From the NCBI GenBank assembly GCA_016303065.1, contig JAEDMJ010000012.1:1-51254 (forward strand): a stretch of DNA of 51,254 nucleotides. The letters are read 5' to 3'. Position 1 is the first letter of the stretch; each line of letters begins with the position of its first letter. This stretch comes from Clostridiales bacterium. GTDB lineage: Bacteria; Bacillota; Clostridia; Oscillospirales; QAMX01. The notes beneath the pieces were generated by a model that saw only the letters and a program-made list of their open reading frames with translations, was not told where the DNA came from and searched no databases. Positions 7,618 to 16,481 of the stretch are shown piece after piece. The position numbers were made by a program, and so were the translations under genes.

Positions 7618-8753
7618 CTCAGACCTCCGGGAAGCTGTGAGAGCGGGACGGTGCTTCCGTCGGAGAGCGTGATCTCCGAGGCGGTGCGGTCGAGCGTGAA
7701 GGAGGAACTGCCGCGGAAAACGCTGAATTCGGTTCCGTTCACATCGAGGGCGTAGGCCCAGAGTCCGTTCGTGGTGCCGACCGAAAAGTATTTGGGGTCG
7801 TATCCGGCCTGGCTCCGCTCGTCGTCGTTGGTGCCGAAATAAGAGAGTCCGAGTCCGCCGGTCTCGCCGCTTTCATAGGTCGGATCGGCGTAGTACCAGC
7901 TTCCGCCCAGTCTCAGCACGACCCATTCGTGGGCGGCGCTGCTGTCGTAGGAGAGCCCGCCGCAGATATTGGCTTCGATGCCGATCTGGCGCAGCAGATA
8001 GGCGTATGCTCCGGCAAAACCGTGGGCTATGCCGGAACGGTCCATAATGGCGGAGTATACGGAAACGTCGGGCGTTCCCAGATCGTAGCTCAGGGAGGAG
8101 GCAAAGTTCCGGTAGACGGAGATTGCCGCTTCAAGCTTGCTGTCGTTTTTAAAGACGACTCCGTCGATGCAGGAGCGGACTTCGTCGATAAAGCTCTTAT
8201 AGGCCTCGTTGTGCTCTTCCCTTGTGGCGGATATGTAGTTTATGGTGAGGGTCCGGGTATCCCCGTCGAAAGATTCGTAGGTCAGCACTGCGTCGGAGCT
8301 GAAATATGGCATACAGCAGTCGAGACAGTCCATGATGGCGGTGAACGTCGCCTCGTCTGGACAGTAGCAGCTCGTCTCGTAGTTGATAAAGGCGTCGGCA
8401 AGGCCGCGGTATACTTCCACGAAGCCGTCGCCGTAAATCTCGGCGTATTCGGAGCTCAGAGCATAGGGGTCGAATTCATAGACGAAGGGAGCCAGCCCGG
8501 CGGGTTCGCTTTCGGACGACGCCTCTGAGGAGGTTTGAAAATCCGTCGTCTCGGTTAAGACGGCGCTTTCGGAGGCGGAACCGGTACCGGCTGACTCCGT
8601 GCCGGAGGGGGTCAGACTTCCGGAATTTTCGGAAAGAGTGCCTCCCGGAACGGCGGTGGTTTCGGCGCTCTGAGTTTCCGGCGCGTCTGTTCCGCAGGCG
8701 GAGCAGAGCGCAAGCGCCAGAGCAAGCACGAGCGCAGGAAATGCTTTTTTCAT
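7614..8753 (-). CDS. Lipoprotein with inactive-looking transglutaminase-like domain
   Basis: A 379-residue exported protein. The signal peptide ends in LCSAC, so Cys20 is the likely lipidated residue. A Ser/Thr/Glu-rich linker spans about residues 22-88. The C-terminal half contains a transglutaminase-like fold: RSGIAHGFAGAYAYLLRQIG corresponds to the catalytic block G-x-C-x-G-[YF]-[AS], but the Cys position is Ala243, while His275 (AAHEWV) and Asp290 (YYADPTY) are kept. It is therefore likely a binding or structural domain, or an enzyme with altered chemistry. The start follows a GGAGGG site; the longer open frame has none. The neighbours are ribokinase and an alpha/beta hydrolase. Confidence 0.85.
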   Translation of the reverse strand: MKKAFPALVLALALALCSACGTDAPETQSAETTAVPGGTLSENSGSLTPSGTESAGTGSASESAVLTETTDFQTSSEASSESEPAGLAPFVYEFDPYALSSEYAEIYGDGFVEVYRGLADAFINYETSCYCPDEATFTAIMDCLDCCMPYFSSDAVLTYESFDGDTRTLTINYISATREEHNEAYKSFIDEVRSCIDGVVFKNDSKLEAAISVYRNFASSLSYDLGTPDVSVYSAIMDRSGIAHGFAGAYAYLLRQIGIEANICGGLSYDSSAAHEWVVLRLGGSWYYADPTYESGETGGLGLSYFGTNDDERSQAGYDPKYFSVGTTNGLWAYALDVNGTEFSVFRGSSSFTLDRTASEITLSDGSTVPLSQLPGGLR

Positions 8754-8793
8754 GTGGTATCCCTCCGTTGGGTCCTGGAAAATGTGGTGTTCT

Positions 8794-9741
8794 TCAGCGG
8801 TCGGTGACTCCGAAGATGAAAAGCAGAATTGCTTCACAGAACTCCGTGTCCTCGGGGATATCGGTAAAGCTTCCTCCCTTTACAACCAGGTGATCGGAGC
8901 CTTCGCGTATCCACACGGCGGCATCGGGGCAGTTCCGGGCAAGCAGCTTTGTGTTGTCGCTGGAGACAACGGGGTCGTCCTCGCAGGCGATGAGAAAGAC
9001 CGGACGGTCCGCGGCGTTTTGGATCTGGACGACCGGGCGGAGCTTTTCCACGGCGCTTGAGCCGTAGAGAATTCTGAGCGAAAGCATGATGAAGGGTCTG
9101 TGCACGGAAGCCAGAAAGCCGGGAACGCCGAAGTCCGCGGCTTTTTCAAAAATCACGGAGTCGAAAGACGAATAAGCCGAGACGGCGACAAGTCCGTCTA
9201 TCTCTTCGTTCTGCCCGAAAGCGTTGACAGCCGCGGCGCCGCCCATTGAAAAACCGAGAACGGTTATGGGCACTCCGCCGTAGCCGGGCATACTGGAGAG
9301 CGCCTCCACCGCGGCGGAGATGTCCGCGACCTCGGTATAGCCCATTCCGAGCATTCTGCCTGAGCTTTTCCCGTGGGCGCGAAGCTCCAAAAGAAGCGAG
9401 GTGATTCCGTTTTCACTGAGAAAGGAGGCGAACCCGAAAAGGCCCGAAACGGGGGGGCCGTCTATGCCGGAGAGCATGATGACCGCGCCTTCGGGGCTGA
9501 CGGCCTCCACCAGTCCGCCCCAAAGGGTCTGTCCGTCGTCGGTGACGAGGGTGAGCTCTTCGGAAAAGGCGGCGTCTTCGCCGTATTCGGGGTATTCATC
9601 GTAGTCTGCGCGGCGGCAGACAAAGACCGGAACGGCGGCAAGCGGAGCGGCGGCAAAGCACACGATGGCCGCCGCAGCCGATATCCAGAGAACGGTTCTT
9701 ATCCGGCGGCGCCGCGTGCCCGGACAAGAGGCCGGGGTCAT
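8794..9741 (-). CDS. Membrane-anchored alpha/beta hydrolase
   Basis: A 315-residue serine hydrolase with an N-terminal transmembrane anchor (about residues 16-40). The nucleophile elbow GFSMGG is preceded by the family helix-strand pattern; a late Asp (CEDDPVVSS) and His (GSDHLV) complete a plausible triad. Proteins of this type are often annotated as cell-surface esterases or acyl-peptidase-like hydrolases; the substrate is unknown. Its ATG overlaps the pfkA stop by four bases, so it is cotranscribed with pfkA from the promoter at 10782-10810. Confidence 0.85.
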   Translation of the reverse strand: MTPASCPGTRRRRIRTVLWISAAAAIVCFAAAPLAAVPVFVCRRADYDEYPEYGEDAAFSEELTLVTDDGQTLWGGLVEAVSPEGAVIMLSGIDGPPVSGLFGFASFLSENGITSLLLELRAHGKSSGRMLGMGYTEVADISAAVEALSSMPGYGGVPITVLGFSMGGAAAVNAFGQNEEIDGLVAVSAYSSFDSVIFEKAADFGVPGFLASVHRPFIMLSLRILYGSSAVEKLRPVVQIQNAADRPVFLIACEDDPVVSSDNTKLLARNCPDAAVWIREGSDHLVVKGGSFTDIPEDTEFCEAILLFIFGVTDR

Positions 9742-10721
9742 ATTCCTATCTCTCGGGCAACCCTGTACATATATTCGTCGAGGTCCTTTTTCATTTCAAG
9801 GGCTTCGCTTATGGGCAGGTGGCAGATCACAGAGTCCCTGTAAACCACGACGATATTGCTTTCGCCTTCCAGAAGCCGCAGAACGGCGTAATGCCCCATT
9901 CGGCTGGCCATGACGCGGTCGCGGGCAGAGGGACTTCCGCCGCGCTGTATGTGTCCGATGATTGTGACTCTCGTTTCAAGACCGGTGCTTTCGCGGATGT
10001 TGCGGGCGATCTCGTTTGTCTTTCCGGTTCCCTCGGCGACGATAATAAGGAAATGATGCTTGCCGTGGTATTTTCCTTCGCGGATTTTTTCCGCCACATC
10101 GGTTTCAAAGTCAAAGGGTCTTTCGGGGGTGATGACTGCTGTCGCACCGACGGCAAGACCCACGTAAAGGGCGAGGTGTCCCGCGCCGCGGCCCATGACC
10201 TCGACGACGGAGCAGCGCTCGTGGGACTGCATGGTGTCGGCGAGCTTGTCTATTGCGTCGATGGCGGTGTTTGCCGCGGTGTCAAAGCCGATCGAGTAGT
10301 GGGAACAGGCGATGTCGTTGTCGATGGTTCCCGGGATGCCAACGGTGTTGATGCCGTGCTCGGCAAGGTCGCGGGCGCCGCGGAATGTGCCGTCGCCGCC
10401 GATGGTGATAAGTCCGTCGATGCCCTTGTAGCGGCAGGTGTCGACGGCGCGCTTTACGCCCTCGGGAGTTGCAAATTCGGGGCTTCTGGCGGTGTAGAGC
10501 ATGGTGCCGCCCTTTGAAGTCAGGCCGTTGACGGAGCGGGCGTTCAGCTCTTCCATGTCGCCGTTTATAAGGCCGTTATAGCCTCTGAATATACCGATCG
10601 GAGTGATATCGTACTGAATGCAGGTTCGAACGACGGAGCGCACCGCTGCGTTCATGCCGGGAGCGTCGCCGCCGCTTGTGAGCACGCCGATTCTTCTCAT
10701 GCGTTTTCTTTCCATGGTCAT
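9738..10721 (-). CDS. pfkA: ATP-dependent 6-phosphofructokinase
   Basis: A 327-residue glycolytic enzyme converting fructose 6-phosphate and ATP to fructose 1,6-bisphosphate. Conserved elements in order are GVLTSGGDAPGMNAAVR, TIGGDGTFRGA (ATP binding), PGTIDNDIACSHYSIGFDTA (catalytic Asp region), MGRGAGHLALYVGLA and HIQRGGSPSARDR. The Gly-Gly-Asp-Gly arrangement is that of the ATP-using enzymes. The first ATG (10721) follows AAGGA; a second ATG two codons later is also possible. A sigma-A promoter lies just upstream, back to back with the tRNA promoter. Confidence 0.96.
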   Translation of the reverse strand: MTMERKRMRRIGVLTSGGDAPGMNAAVRSVVRTCIQYDITPIGIFRGYNGLINGDMEELNARSVNGLTSKGGTMLYTARSPEFATPEGVKRAVDTCRYKGIDGLITIGGDGTFRGARDLAEHGINTVGIPGTIDNDIACSHYSIGFDTAANTAIDAIDKLADTMQSHERCSVVEVMGRGAGHLALYVGLAVGATAVITPERPFDFETDVAEKIREGKYHGKHHFLIIVAEGTGKTNEIARNIRESTGLETRVTIIGHIQRGGSPSARDRVMASRMGHYAVLRLLEGESNIVVVYRDSVICHLPISEALEMKKDLDEYMYRVAREIGI

Positions 10722-10781
10722 TTATCCTTCTTTCGAGTTATGCGGAAGTTCGGAACTTTTTTCCTTCCGAGCCTCCCACCT

Positions 10782-10810
10782 ATTATACTCCATTTGCGGA
10801 AAAACGGCAA
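10782..10810 (-). promoter_or_regulatory. Sigma-A promoter of pfkA
   Basis: On the minus strand TTGCCG (10810-10805), a 17-base spacer and TATAAT (10787-10782), about 60 bases before the pfkA start. Confidence 0.7.
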
Positions 10811-10896
10811 TAGAATTATTGTGAACAGTTTACGCAAAAAAACGGTTTTACTTTCGGAGCGGTTTATGAGGCATGAAGTATTTTTTGAAAAAAAGG

Positions 10897-10925
10897 TTGA
10901 CAAGATAAAAGCTCTGTGATATAAT
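10897..10925 (+). promoter_or_regulatory. Consensus sigma-A promoter of the serine tRNA genes
   Basis: A perfect TTGACA (10897-10902), 17-base spacer and TATAAT (10920-10925), ending 18 bases before the first tRNA. This is the strongest promoter in the window, as expected for stable RNA. Confidence 0.9.
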
Positions 10926-10943
10926 TCTGCTTACCGGCTGCAT

Positions 10944-11030
10944 GGAGAGATGTCCGAGCGGTTTAAGGAGCCGGTCTTGAAAACCGGTGACTCGAAAGAG
11001 CCGTGGGTTCGAATCCCACTCTCTCCGCCA
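10944..11030 (+). tRNA. tRNA-Ser (anticodon UGA)
   Basis: The acceptor GGAGAGA pairs with TCTCTCC; the anticodon loop CTTGAAA carries TGA, reading UCN-type serine codons. The long variable arm typical of class II tRNA-Ser, a GTTCGAATC T-loop and an encoded CCA end (11028-11030) are all visible. Confidence 0.96.
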
Positions 11031-11074
11031 TTTTGCTTACAACTGAAGAGTTTTCGATATTCATTAACTGGTTT

Positions 11075-11161
11075 GGAGAAGTACCCAAGCGGTTAAGGGG
11101 ACGGTTTGCTAAACCGTTAGCAGGGTTATCCCTGGCGAGAGTTCGATCCTCTCCTTCTCCG
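11075..11161 (+). tRNA. tRNA-Ser (anticodon GCU)
   Basis: The acceptor GGAGAAG pairs with CTTCTCC; the anticodon loop TTGCTAA carries GCT for AGU/AGC serine codons. It has a long variable arm (TAGCAGGGTTATCCCTGGC) and the T-loop GTTCGATCC. Unlike its neighbour it does not encode CCA. It lies 44 bases after the first tRNA and shares its promoter and the terminator that follows. Confidence 0.95.
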
Positions 11162-11163
11162 AA

Positions 11164-11200
11164 AAAAGGCAGGTTTCATTTGAAATCTGCCTTTTCTTTT
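11164..11200 (+). terminator. Rho-independent terminator after the tRNA pair
   Basis: The hairpin arm AAAAGGCAGGTTTCA pairs with TGAAATCTGCCTTTT around a two-base loop, with one G-U pair, followed by a T-rich run. It separates the tRNA transcript from sdaAB. Confidence 0.85.
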
Positions 11201-11303
11201 GCTTTTTTCTTTCTTAGGCGTCGAAAAAACCGGATTTTACAGTGCAATTCTGCCGGGAAAACGCGTTTTTTTCGGCGGCGGACCGGAAATAATTCATATT
11301 GTG

Positions 11304-11332
11304 TTGTCATATGGGAAAGTATGTGCTAAAAT
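11304..11332 (+). promoter_or_regulatory. Sigma-A promoter of the serine dehydratase operon
   Basis: TTGTCA (11304-11309), 17-base spacer and TAAAAT (11327-11332), about 55 bases before the sdaAB start. It lies downstream of the tRNA terminator, so the operon is transcribed independently. Confidence 0.7.
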
Positions 11333-11389
11333 ACTGCTTAAACGAAGCTGCAAATTCATAAAACCGGGTGAGATCGGAGTGTGTTTCAC

Positions 11390-12067
11390 ATGGATATATT
11401 CGATATTCTGGGACCTGTGATGGTGGGCCCGTCGAGCTCGCATACGGCCGGGGCGGTCCGTATCGGCCGTATGGCGAACTCGCTTTTGGGCGGGGTTCCG
11501 GTCAGGGCAAAAATTCACCTGCACGGTTCTTTTGCGGAAACCGGAGCGGGTCACGGAACCGATCTTGCGCTGGTGAGCGGATTGCTCGGAATGCAGCCGG
11601 ACGATCTCAGAATCCCGGACGCCCGAAGAGAAGCCGAAAAGGCGGGAATGGTTTTCTCCGTGGACACAATCGACCTTCGCGACGCGCATCCCAACACGGC
11701 TCTTATTGAAGCCTGGAAAGACGACGGAAAAAAGCTTGAGATGCAGGCGTCCTCCCTGGGCGGCGGGCGCATCCAGGTTAATAAAATTGACGGCATCGAG
11801 GTAAACTTTACGGGGGACTTCAACACTCTCGTGATACGCAACCGCGACGAAGTCGGCGCGCTGGCGGCGGTTACGTCTTTTCTGACGGGAGAGGGGATAA
11901 ACGTTGCAAATATGCGGCTGAGCCGCGGCAAAAGAGGCGGAGGGGCAATTATGGTCATTGAAACGGATCAGAAGGTCTCGCCTTTGCAGCTTGAACGCAT
12001 ATCGGAGCTTAAAGCGGTGGATTCCGTAATCTGCTGCGGAAAGGAAAACGAAGAAGATGGCATTTGA
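11390..12067 (+). CDS. sdaAB: L-serine dehydratase, iron-sulfur-dependent, beta subunit
   Basis: A 225-residue small subunit of the anaerobic [4Fe-4S] L-serine dehydratase, which deaminates serine to pyruvate and ammonia. The N-terminal FDILGPVMVGPSSSHTAGAVRIG is the classic domain start, and a C-terminal ACT domain (about residues 145-220; NRDEVGALAAVTSFLTGEGINVANM) is probably regulatory. The ATG at 11390 fits the CGGAG site ten bases upstream; the in-frame GTG at 11381 sits directly on that site and is less likely. The 3-prime end overlaps sdaAA by eleven bases. Confidence 0.95.
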   Translation: MDIFDILGPVMVGPSSSHTAGAVRIGRMANSLLGGVPVRAKIHLHGSFAETGAGHGTDLALVSGLLGMQPDDLRIPDARREAEKAGMVFSVDTIDLRDAHPNTALIEAWKDDGKKLEMQASSLGGGRIQVNKIDGIEVNFTGDFNTLVIRNRDEVGALAAVTSFLTGEGINVANMRLSRGKRGGGAIMVIETDQKVSPLQLERISELKAVDSVICCGKENEEDGI

Positions 12068-12947
12068 CTCGATGCGTGAGATGATCGAAAGGTCGGAACG
12101 GGAAAACCGCCCCTTCTGGGAAATTGTCCTTGAGACGGACATGGACGAGAGGGACGTCAGCCGGGAGAGCTCGCTTTCAAAAATGCAGAAGACGTGGGCG
12201 GCCATGAAATCCTCGTGGCAGAGCTACGACGGCGGCCTGCAAAGCGCCAGCGGACTCAGCGGCGGGGACGGAGAGAAAATGCGGGCCTACGCCGAATCGG
12301 GAAAGGCGCTTTCCTCCGGATACATGGGACGGGTAATAGCCGGAGCGATTTCCATGGCGGAGTCCAATGCCTGCATGAGGCGGATCGTTGCCGCGCCGAC
12401 GGCGGGAGCGTGCGGAGTGCTTCCCGCGGTCATAATGCCGCTTTTCGAGCGCGGAGAGGCCGGCGAAGACAAAATCATCGGCGCTTTGTATACGGCCAGC
12501 GGGATCGGCGCGGTTATTGCCGGAAAGGCCTGTATAGCGGGCGCGGTCGGAGGCTGCCAGGCGGAGATCGGAACCGCGTCCGCAATGTCTGCCGGAGCCC
12601 TCGTGCATCTGCGGGGCGGCAGCGGAGAGCAGATCGGAAATGCGGTCGCAATGGCTTTGAAAAACCTCCTGGGGCTGATTTGCGACCCTGTGGCGGGGCT
12701 TGTGGAGGTGCCGTGCGTCAAAAGAAACGTCGTCGGCGCGGTCAACGCCGTGAGCGCGGCGGATATGGCCCTTGCCGGGATCAGAAGCCGGATTCCGGCT
12801 GACGAGGTCATCGCCGCCATGGGCGAGGTCGGAAAGAGACTGCCCGTGGAGTTCAGGGAAACGGCGCTTGGGGGTCTGGCGTCCACGCCGACGGGCGCGG
12901 AGATCGGAAAAAAACTGAAGCGGAAAGAAAACGGGCAGACGACATGA
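12057..12947 (+). CDS. sdaAA: L-serine dehydratase, iron-sulfur-dependent, alpha subunit
   Basis: A 296-residue catalytic subunit of the two-subunit serine dehydratase found in anaerobic Firmicutes. The cluster-binding cysteines are recognisable in APTAGACGVLPA, GAVGGCQAEIG and ICDPVAGLVEVPC. The cluster polarises the serine hydroxyl for elimination, giving aminoacrylate and then pyruvate. The gene starts inside sdaAB and the two must be cotranslated. The enzyme is oxygen-sensitive in known members, consistent with an anaerobe. Confidence 0.95.
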   Translation: MAFDSMREMIERSERENRPFWEIVLETDMDERDVSRESSLSKMQKTWAAMKSSWQSYDGGLQSASGLSGGDGEKMRAYAESGKALSSGYMGRVIAGAISMAESNACMRRIVAAPTAGACGVLPAVIMPLFERGEAGEDKIIGALYTASGIGAVIAGKACIAGAVGGCQAEIGTASAMSAGALVHLRGGSGEQIGNAVAMALKNLLGLICDPVAGLVEVPCVKRNVVGAVNAVSAADMALAGIRSRIPADEVIAAMGEVGKRLPVEFRETALGGLASTPTGAEIGKKLKRKENGQTT

Positions 12948-13065
12948 CCGAATGCCGGGCACGGCAAAGCCTTTGAAGCGGCTTTCCCCAAAAAAACGGG
13001 AAAGCTGTAAAGCAAAGCGCAATTTGAAAAGTACGGGAGCTGTGAAGCGGAGGTGCTTGACAAAA

Positions 13066-14148
13066 ATGGCGGGAATACGCGACCCTTTTGCGCGGCCGGA
13101 CGGCTCGCGCGCCGGAACTCCGGAGGAATTCTATGAAAACCGCGCATATCTCAAAGAGCTGATGCAGCGGTACGTCTACGGTTATATGCCCGCGCTTCCG
13201 AGAAAATCCGAAGTTTCGGAGGTATACCGTGAGGATATTCTCGGCGGAGCCGCCGTGAACGAATACCGGAGGATAAGCTTTGACGGGCTTTCCATGAAAG
13301 TGAGGATCGCCTATCCCCGGGGGGCGAAGAAGCTTCCGGCGATCATGCGGCTTGACTATCTCTGCGGCAGAGAATACGCGCCTTCCGTTGAAAACGAAAT
13401 GCTAAAAGCCGGCAGGTACGTTTTTGTGACGGTAAGCCGCAGGGATCTCTGCGAGGACGAGCCGTCCTCAAGGGAAGGGCTGCCGTATGCCGCGGAGGGT
13501 CTCGGGGCCGTCGGAATATGGGGGCTCGGCGCCTGCGTTTGTCTGGATCACATTTCCGGCATGGAGGCAGTTGACGCGTCAAAGGTGGCTCTGACCGGAC
13601 ATTCCCGGGACGGAAAGGCCGCGATATTCGCCGCGGCAATGGACGAAAGGTTTGCGGCGGTGATCCCCAACGGCTCGGGCTGCGGCGGAGCGGGATCGTT
13701 TTTTGTGCGCGGTCCCGGGAGCGAAAGCCTTGAGATCATAGTCAAAAATCTCGGAGCATGGTTTTCGGAACGGCTTTTGGATTTTGCCGGCGAGGAAAAG
13801 CTTCGGAAGCTGCCCGTGGACATGATCTTCTCCCTGGCGCTTATTGCCCCTCGTCCGATACTGTGCACTGAGGCGGAAAACGATCTCTGGGCAAATCCCC
13901 GGGGAACGTTCACAAACGTGACCGCCGTAAACCGCATATGCGAATTTCTCGGAGCGGGGAAAAACGTCTGCGGCATGGTCGTGCGTCCGGGAAACCACGA
14001 CCAGACGGACGCGGACTGGCGTGCGCTCGTTGAATTTACGGACCGGGTGTTTTACGGGAAAGCTCCGGAGACGGACATGAACCGGAAATACTTCGACGTG
14101 ACGGCCGGGGACATCCCCTGGGAGATTCCCAAAAAACAGGACGGATAA
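13066..14148 (+). CDS. Glucuronoyl-esterase-like (CE15-type) alpha/beta hydrolase
   Basis: A 360-residue hydrolase resembling carbohydrate esterase family 15, which cleaves esters between lignin alcohols and glucuronic acid on xylan. The nucleophile motif is GHSRDGKAA with Ser180; PNGSGCGGAGSF follows, and the late segments ENDLWANPRGTF and RPGNHDQTDADW (His311) match the family. No signal peptide is seen, so a cytoplasmic substrate is possible. The ATG at 13066 lies about ten bases after a GGAGGTG site; an upstream basic extension in the same frame lacks one. It follows sdaAA by 118 bases and ends before a strong terminator. The substrate is uncertain. Confidence 0.78.
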   Translation: MAGIRDPFARPDGSRAGTPEEFYENRAYLKELMQRYVYGYMPALPRKSEVSEVYREDILGGAAVNEYRRISFDGLSMKVRIAYPRGAKKLPAIMRLDYLCGREYAPSVENEMLKAGRYVFVTVSRRDLCEDEPSSREGLPYAAEGLGAVGIWGLGACVCLDHISGMEAVDASKVALTGHSRDGKAAIFAAAMDERFAAVIPNGSGCGGAGSFFVRGPGSESLEIIVKNLGAWFSERLLDFAGEEKLRKLPVDMIFSLALIAPRPILCTEAENDLWANPRGTFTNVTAVNRICEFLGAGKNVCGMVVRPGNHDQTDADWRALVEFTDRVFYGKAPETDMNRKYFDVTAGDIPWEIPKKQDG

Positions 14149-14172
14149 AACCTTAAGGCAGAGCATAAGAGC

Positions 14173-14218
14173 GGGTCTGCCGTCTGTGAAGAGCGGACGG
14201 CGGGCCCCTTTATTTTTT
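14173..14218 (+). terminator. Rho-independent terminator after the esterase gene
   Basis: The arm GGGTCTGCCGTCTG pairs with CGGACGGCGGGCCC (several G-U pairs) around a short loop, followed by CTTTATTTTTT. The rest of the 293-base gap up to 14441 holds only a second short GGGAGCC/CCCGGG-type hairpin near 14280-14302 and no gene that I can see. Confidence 0.8.
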
Positions 14219-14441
14219 GGGTGAAACGGAAGATTTTTGCGGCGGGACGGATGCAAAAATACGTTCCGGAAAAAGCGCCCCGGGGATTATGGCTCCCGGG
14301 AATAAAAAAAGTTCGGTTCCGGGCAAAAAAAATTTTCCGGCGCAGCGCCGCGTCACGCAGATTGACGGGTGAAAAAGCGATGAAATGATGCCGTTTTGAT
14401 GCATATGTGTGATAGCATAGCGGGCGGAAGGTGAAAAAGAG

Positions 14442-15095
14442 ATGATCCATATTCTTATCGTTGAGGATGAGCGTCCGATCTCAAATCTTATGAAGCTGAG
14501 CCTGAAAAGGGCGGGGTATACCTGCCTTTGCGCCTACGACGGGGCGGAGGCGGCGGATATGCTTGAAAAGCAGACTTTTGACCTTGTGCTTCTGGACGTT
14601 ATGCTGCCGGAAATCGACGGTTTTACGCTTATGGAGTACATAAAGCCCAAGGGGACGCCGGTCATATTCATAACCGCGAAAAACTCCCTTGACGACCGGG
14701 TGCGGGGGCTTCGCATGGGGGCGGAGGACTATATCGTAAAGCCGTTCGAGGTGCTTGAGCTTCTTGCCCGCGTCGACGTGGTTCTGAGAAGATACAGAAA
14801 AACCGGGGCGACCATCGAGATCGGCGGGCTTGTCATCGATACGGTGGGGATGCAGGTGCGGCGGAACGGGGAGACCGTCTGCCTGACGCCGAAGGAGTAC
14901 GACATACTGCTGCTCTTTGCGCGAAACCCCGGGGTTGCCCTTTACCGGGAGACAATCTACGAAAGGGTCTGGAACGAAGATTTCCCCTACGGAAGCAAGA
15001 CCGTCGATCTGCATATACAGAGGCTCAGGAAAAAAGTGGGCTGGGAGGACAGGCTTCTCTCCGTGAGCAAGGTGGGATACCGCCTGGAGGTTTGA
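14442..15095 (+). CDS. OmpR-family response regulator
   Basis: A 217-residue two-domain regulator. The receiver domain (about residues 1-115) has acidic residues EDE (8-10), the phosphoacceptor Asp52 in LLDVMLPEIDG, Thr in FITAK and Lys in IVKPF. A winged-helix DNA-binding domain (about 125-217) ends with SKTVDLHIQRLRKKVG and VGYRLEV. It is followed without a gap by the histidine kinase, so the two form one system. The ATG follows a GGAAGGTG site. Targets are unknown, but the coupled exported protein and nearby VanY-type peptidase suggest the cell envelope. Confidence 0.95.
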   Translation: MIHILIVEDERPISNLMKLSLKRAGYTCLCAYDGAEAADMLEKQTFDLVLLDVMLPEIDGFTLMEYIKPKGTPVIFITAKNSLDDRVRGLRMGAEDYIVKPFEVLELLARVDVVLRRYRKTGATIEIGGLVIDTVGMQVRRNGETVCLTPKEYDILLLFARNPGVALYRETIYERVWNEDFPYGSKTVDLHIQRLRKKVGWEDRLLSVSKVGYRLEV

Positions 15096-16481
15096 ATGAG
15101 ATTCCGCTTTAAGATCGCTCTGGCGATGGTCCTGCTGATCACCGCGGCCTACGGCGCGGGAGGAACTCTGCTCATCTCCCGGTCATTCCGCGATTCGCTG
15201 GAGCGGGAAAAGGCTGCGGCGGTGAATTCCTTCTGTTCGGCGGTAATTGCCATACAGCTTGTGAACGACGTGGACTATCAGCAGAGTTTTTCAAACATAT
15301 CCCAGGCGCTGAAAAGTCTCCAGAGCGAGTCGGGGTGGGTGTACGTTTCGCTGACCCGGGACGGGGTTCCGATTTTTGAGAACGGTATGGAAACTCTGGA
15401 GATGTCCGGAATGGCGGCGGAAGGGGAGAACGCCACGGTTTTCCGCACGGAAGACGGGCACTATATAAGAATAAACGGTTCGCTTTACGCCAACGGGCGC
15501 ATGGTGAACCTTTCGATTGTGAGCGAAATATCCGGAATATACGAGACGAGGGCGGCTCAGCAGACGACTTACCGCAGGATATTCGTTGTTCTCTTCGCCG
15601 TTTGCGGGGTGATCTCGTGGTGCATCGCCTTCTGGCTGACAAGACCGCTTTCAAAGATGTCGTCCGTTTCGCGCCGGATTGCCCGGGGCGACTTTTCGGC
15701 GCGGATCGGAATTTCGTCCAACGACGAGGTCGGGCGGCTGGCTTCGGATTTTTCATATATGGCGGAGCGCCTTGACGAGAGCATGACCGCAATGAAAAGC
15801 GAGCTGGAACGCCAGGAGCGTTTCGTGGGCAGCTTTGCCCACGAGCTGAAAACGCCGATGACCTCCATCATCGGTTACGCCGACCTGATACGGACCCAGG
15901 CTTTGGACGAGGCGGAGACGATGGAGGCTGCAAACTATATTTTTTCGGAGGGCAAGCGGCTCGAATCCCTTTCGCTGAAGCTGCTCGACATCCTTGTGGT
16001 TAAAAACAAGGGGCCGGAGCTTTCGCAGGTGAACGTGGATTCGCTGATATCCTCGGTCGCGGCGCATCTCCGTCCGATCTACCGGGGGATGGGCGTCCGG
16101 CTCCAGCACAGATGCGAACCGGGAACCTGGAAAATGGACGCGGACCTCATAAAATCCCTGGTCGTCAACCTTCTTGACAACGCGAGAAAGGCCATGGAAA
16201 ACGGAGGAAACATATACATTGTGTCCGACTGGCCTGACGGGAACTGCCGCATACGCATTCTCGACAACGGCCGCGGTATGCCGGAAGATGTGATCGCCCA
16301 CATAACGGAGGCTTTTTACCGCGAGGACAAGTCGCGCTCCCGGGCCCAGGGGGGCGTCGGCCTCGGACTTACGCTCTGCCGCGAGATTGCGGACGTCCAC
16401 AACGGCACGATCAGCTTTGACAGCCGCATCGGGAACGGGACCTGTGTGACCGTGCTTTTCAGAAAGGAGGAGGCAAGGTGA
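15096..16481 (+). CDS. Sensor histidine kinase
   Basis: A 461-residue membrane kinase. Transmembrane segments at about residues 7-27 and 160-180 frame an extracytoplasmic sensor region of roughly 130 residues. A HAMP linker follows (TRPLSKMSSVSRRIARGDFSARI), then the phosphoacceptor box FAHELKTPMTSIIGY with His249, and an HATPase domain with N-box NLLDNARKAMENGG and G-boxes DNGRGMP and GGVGLGLTLC. It starts immediately after the regulator stop and its stop overlaps the next gene. The sensed signal is unknown. Confidence 0.95.
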   Translation: MRFRFKIALAMVLLITAAYGAGGTLLISRSFRDSLEREKAAAVNSFCSAVIAIQLVNDVDYQQSFSNISQALKSLQSESGWVYVSLTRDGVPIFENGMETLEMSGMAAEGENATVFRTEDGHYIRINGSLYANGRMVNLSIVSEISGIYETRAAQQTTYRRIFVVLFAVCGVISWCIAFWLTRPLSKMSSVSRRIARGDFSARIGISSNDEVGRLASDFSYMAERLDESMTAMKSELERQERFVGSFAHELKTPMTSIIGYADLIRTQALDEAETMEAANYIFSEGKRLESLSLKLLDILVVKNKGPELSQVNVDSLISSVAAHLRPIYRGMGVRLQHRCEPGTWKMDADLIKSLVVNLLDNARKAMENGGNIYIVSDWPDGNCRIRILDNGRGMPEDVIAHITEAFYREDKSRSRAQGGVGLGLTLCREIADVHNGTISFDSRIGNGTCVTVLFRKEEAR

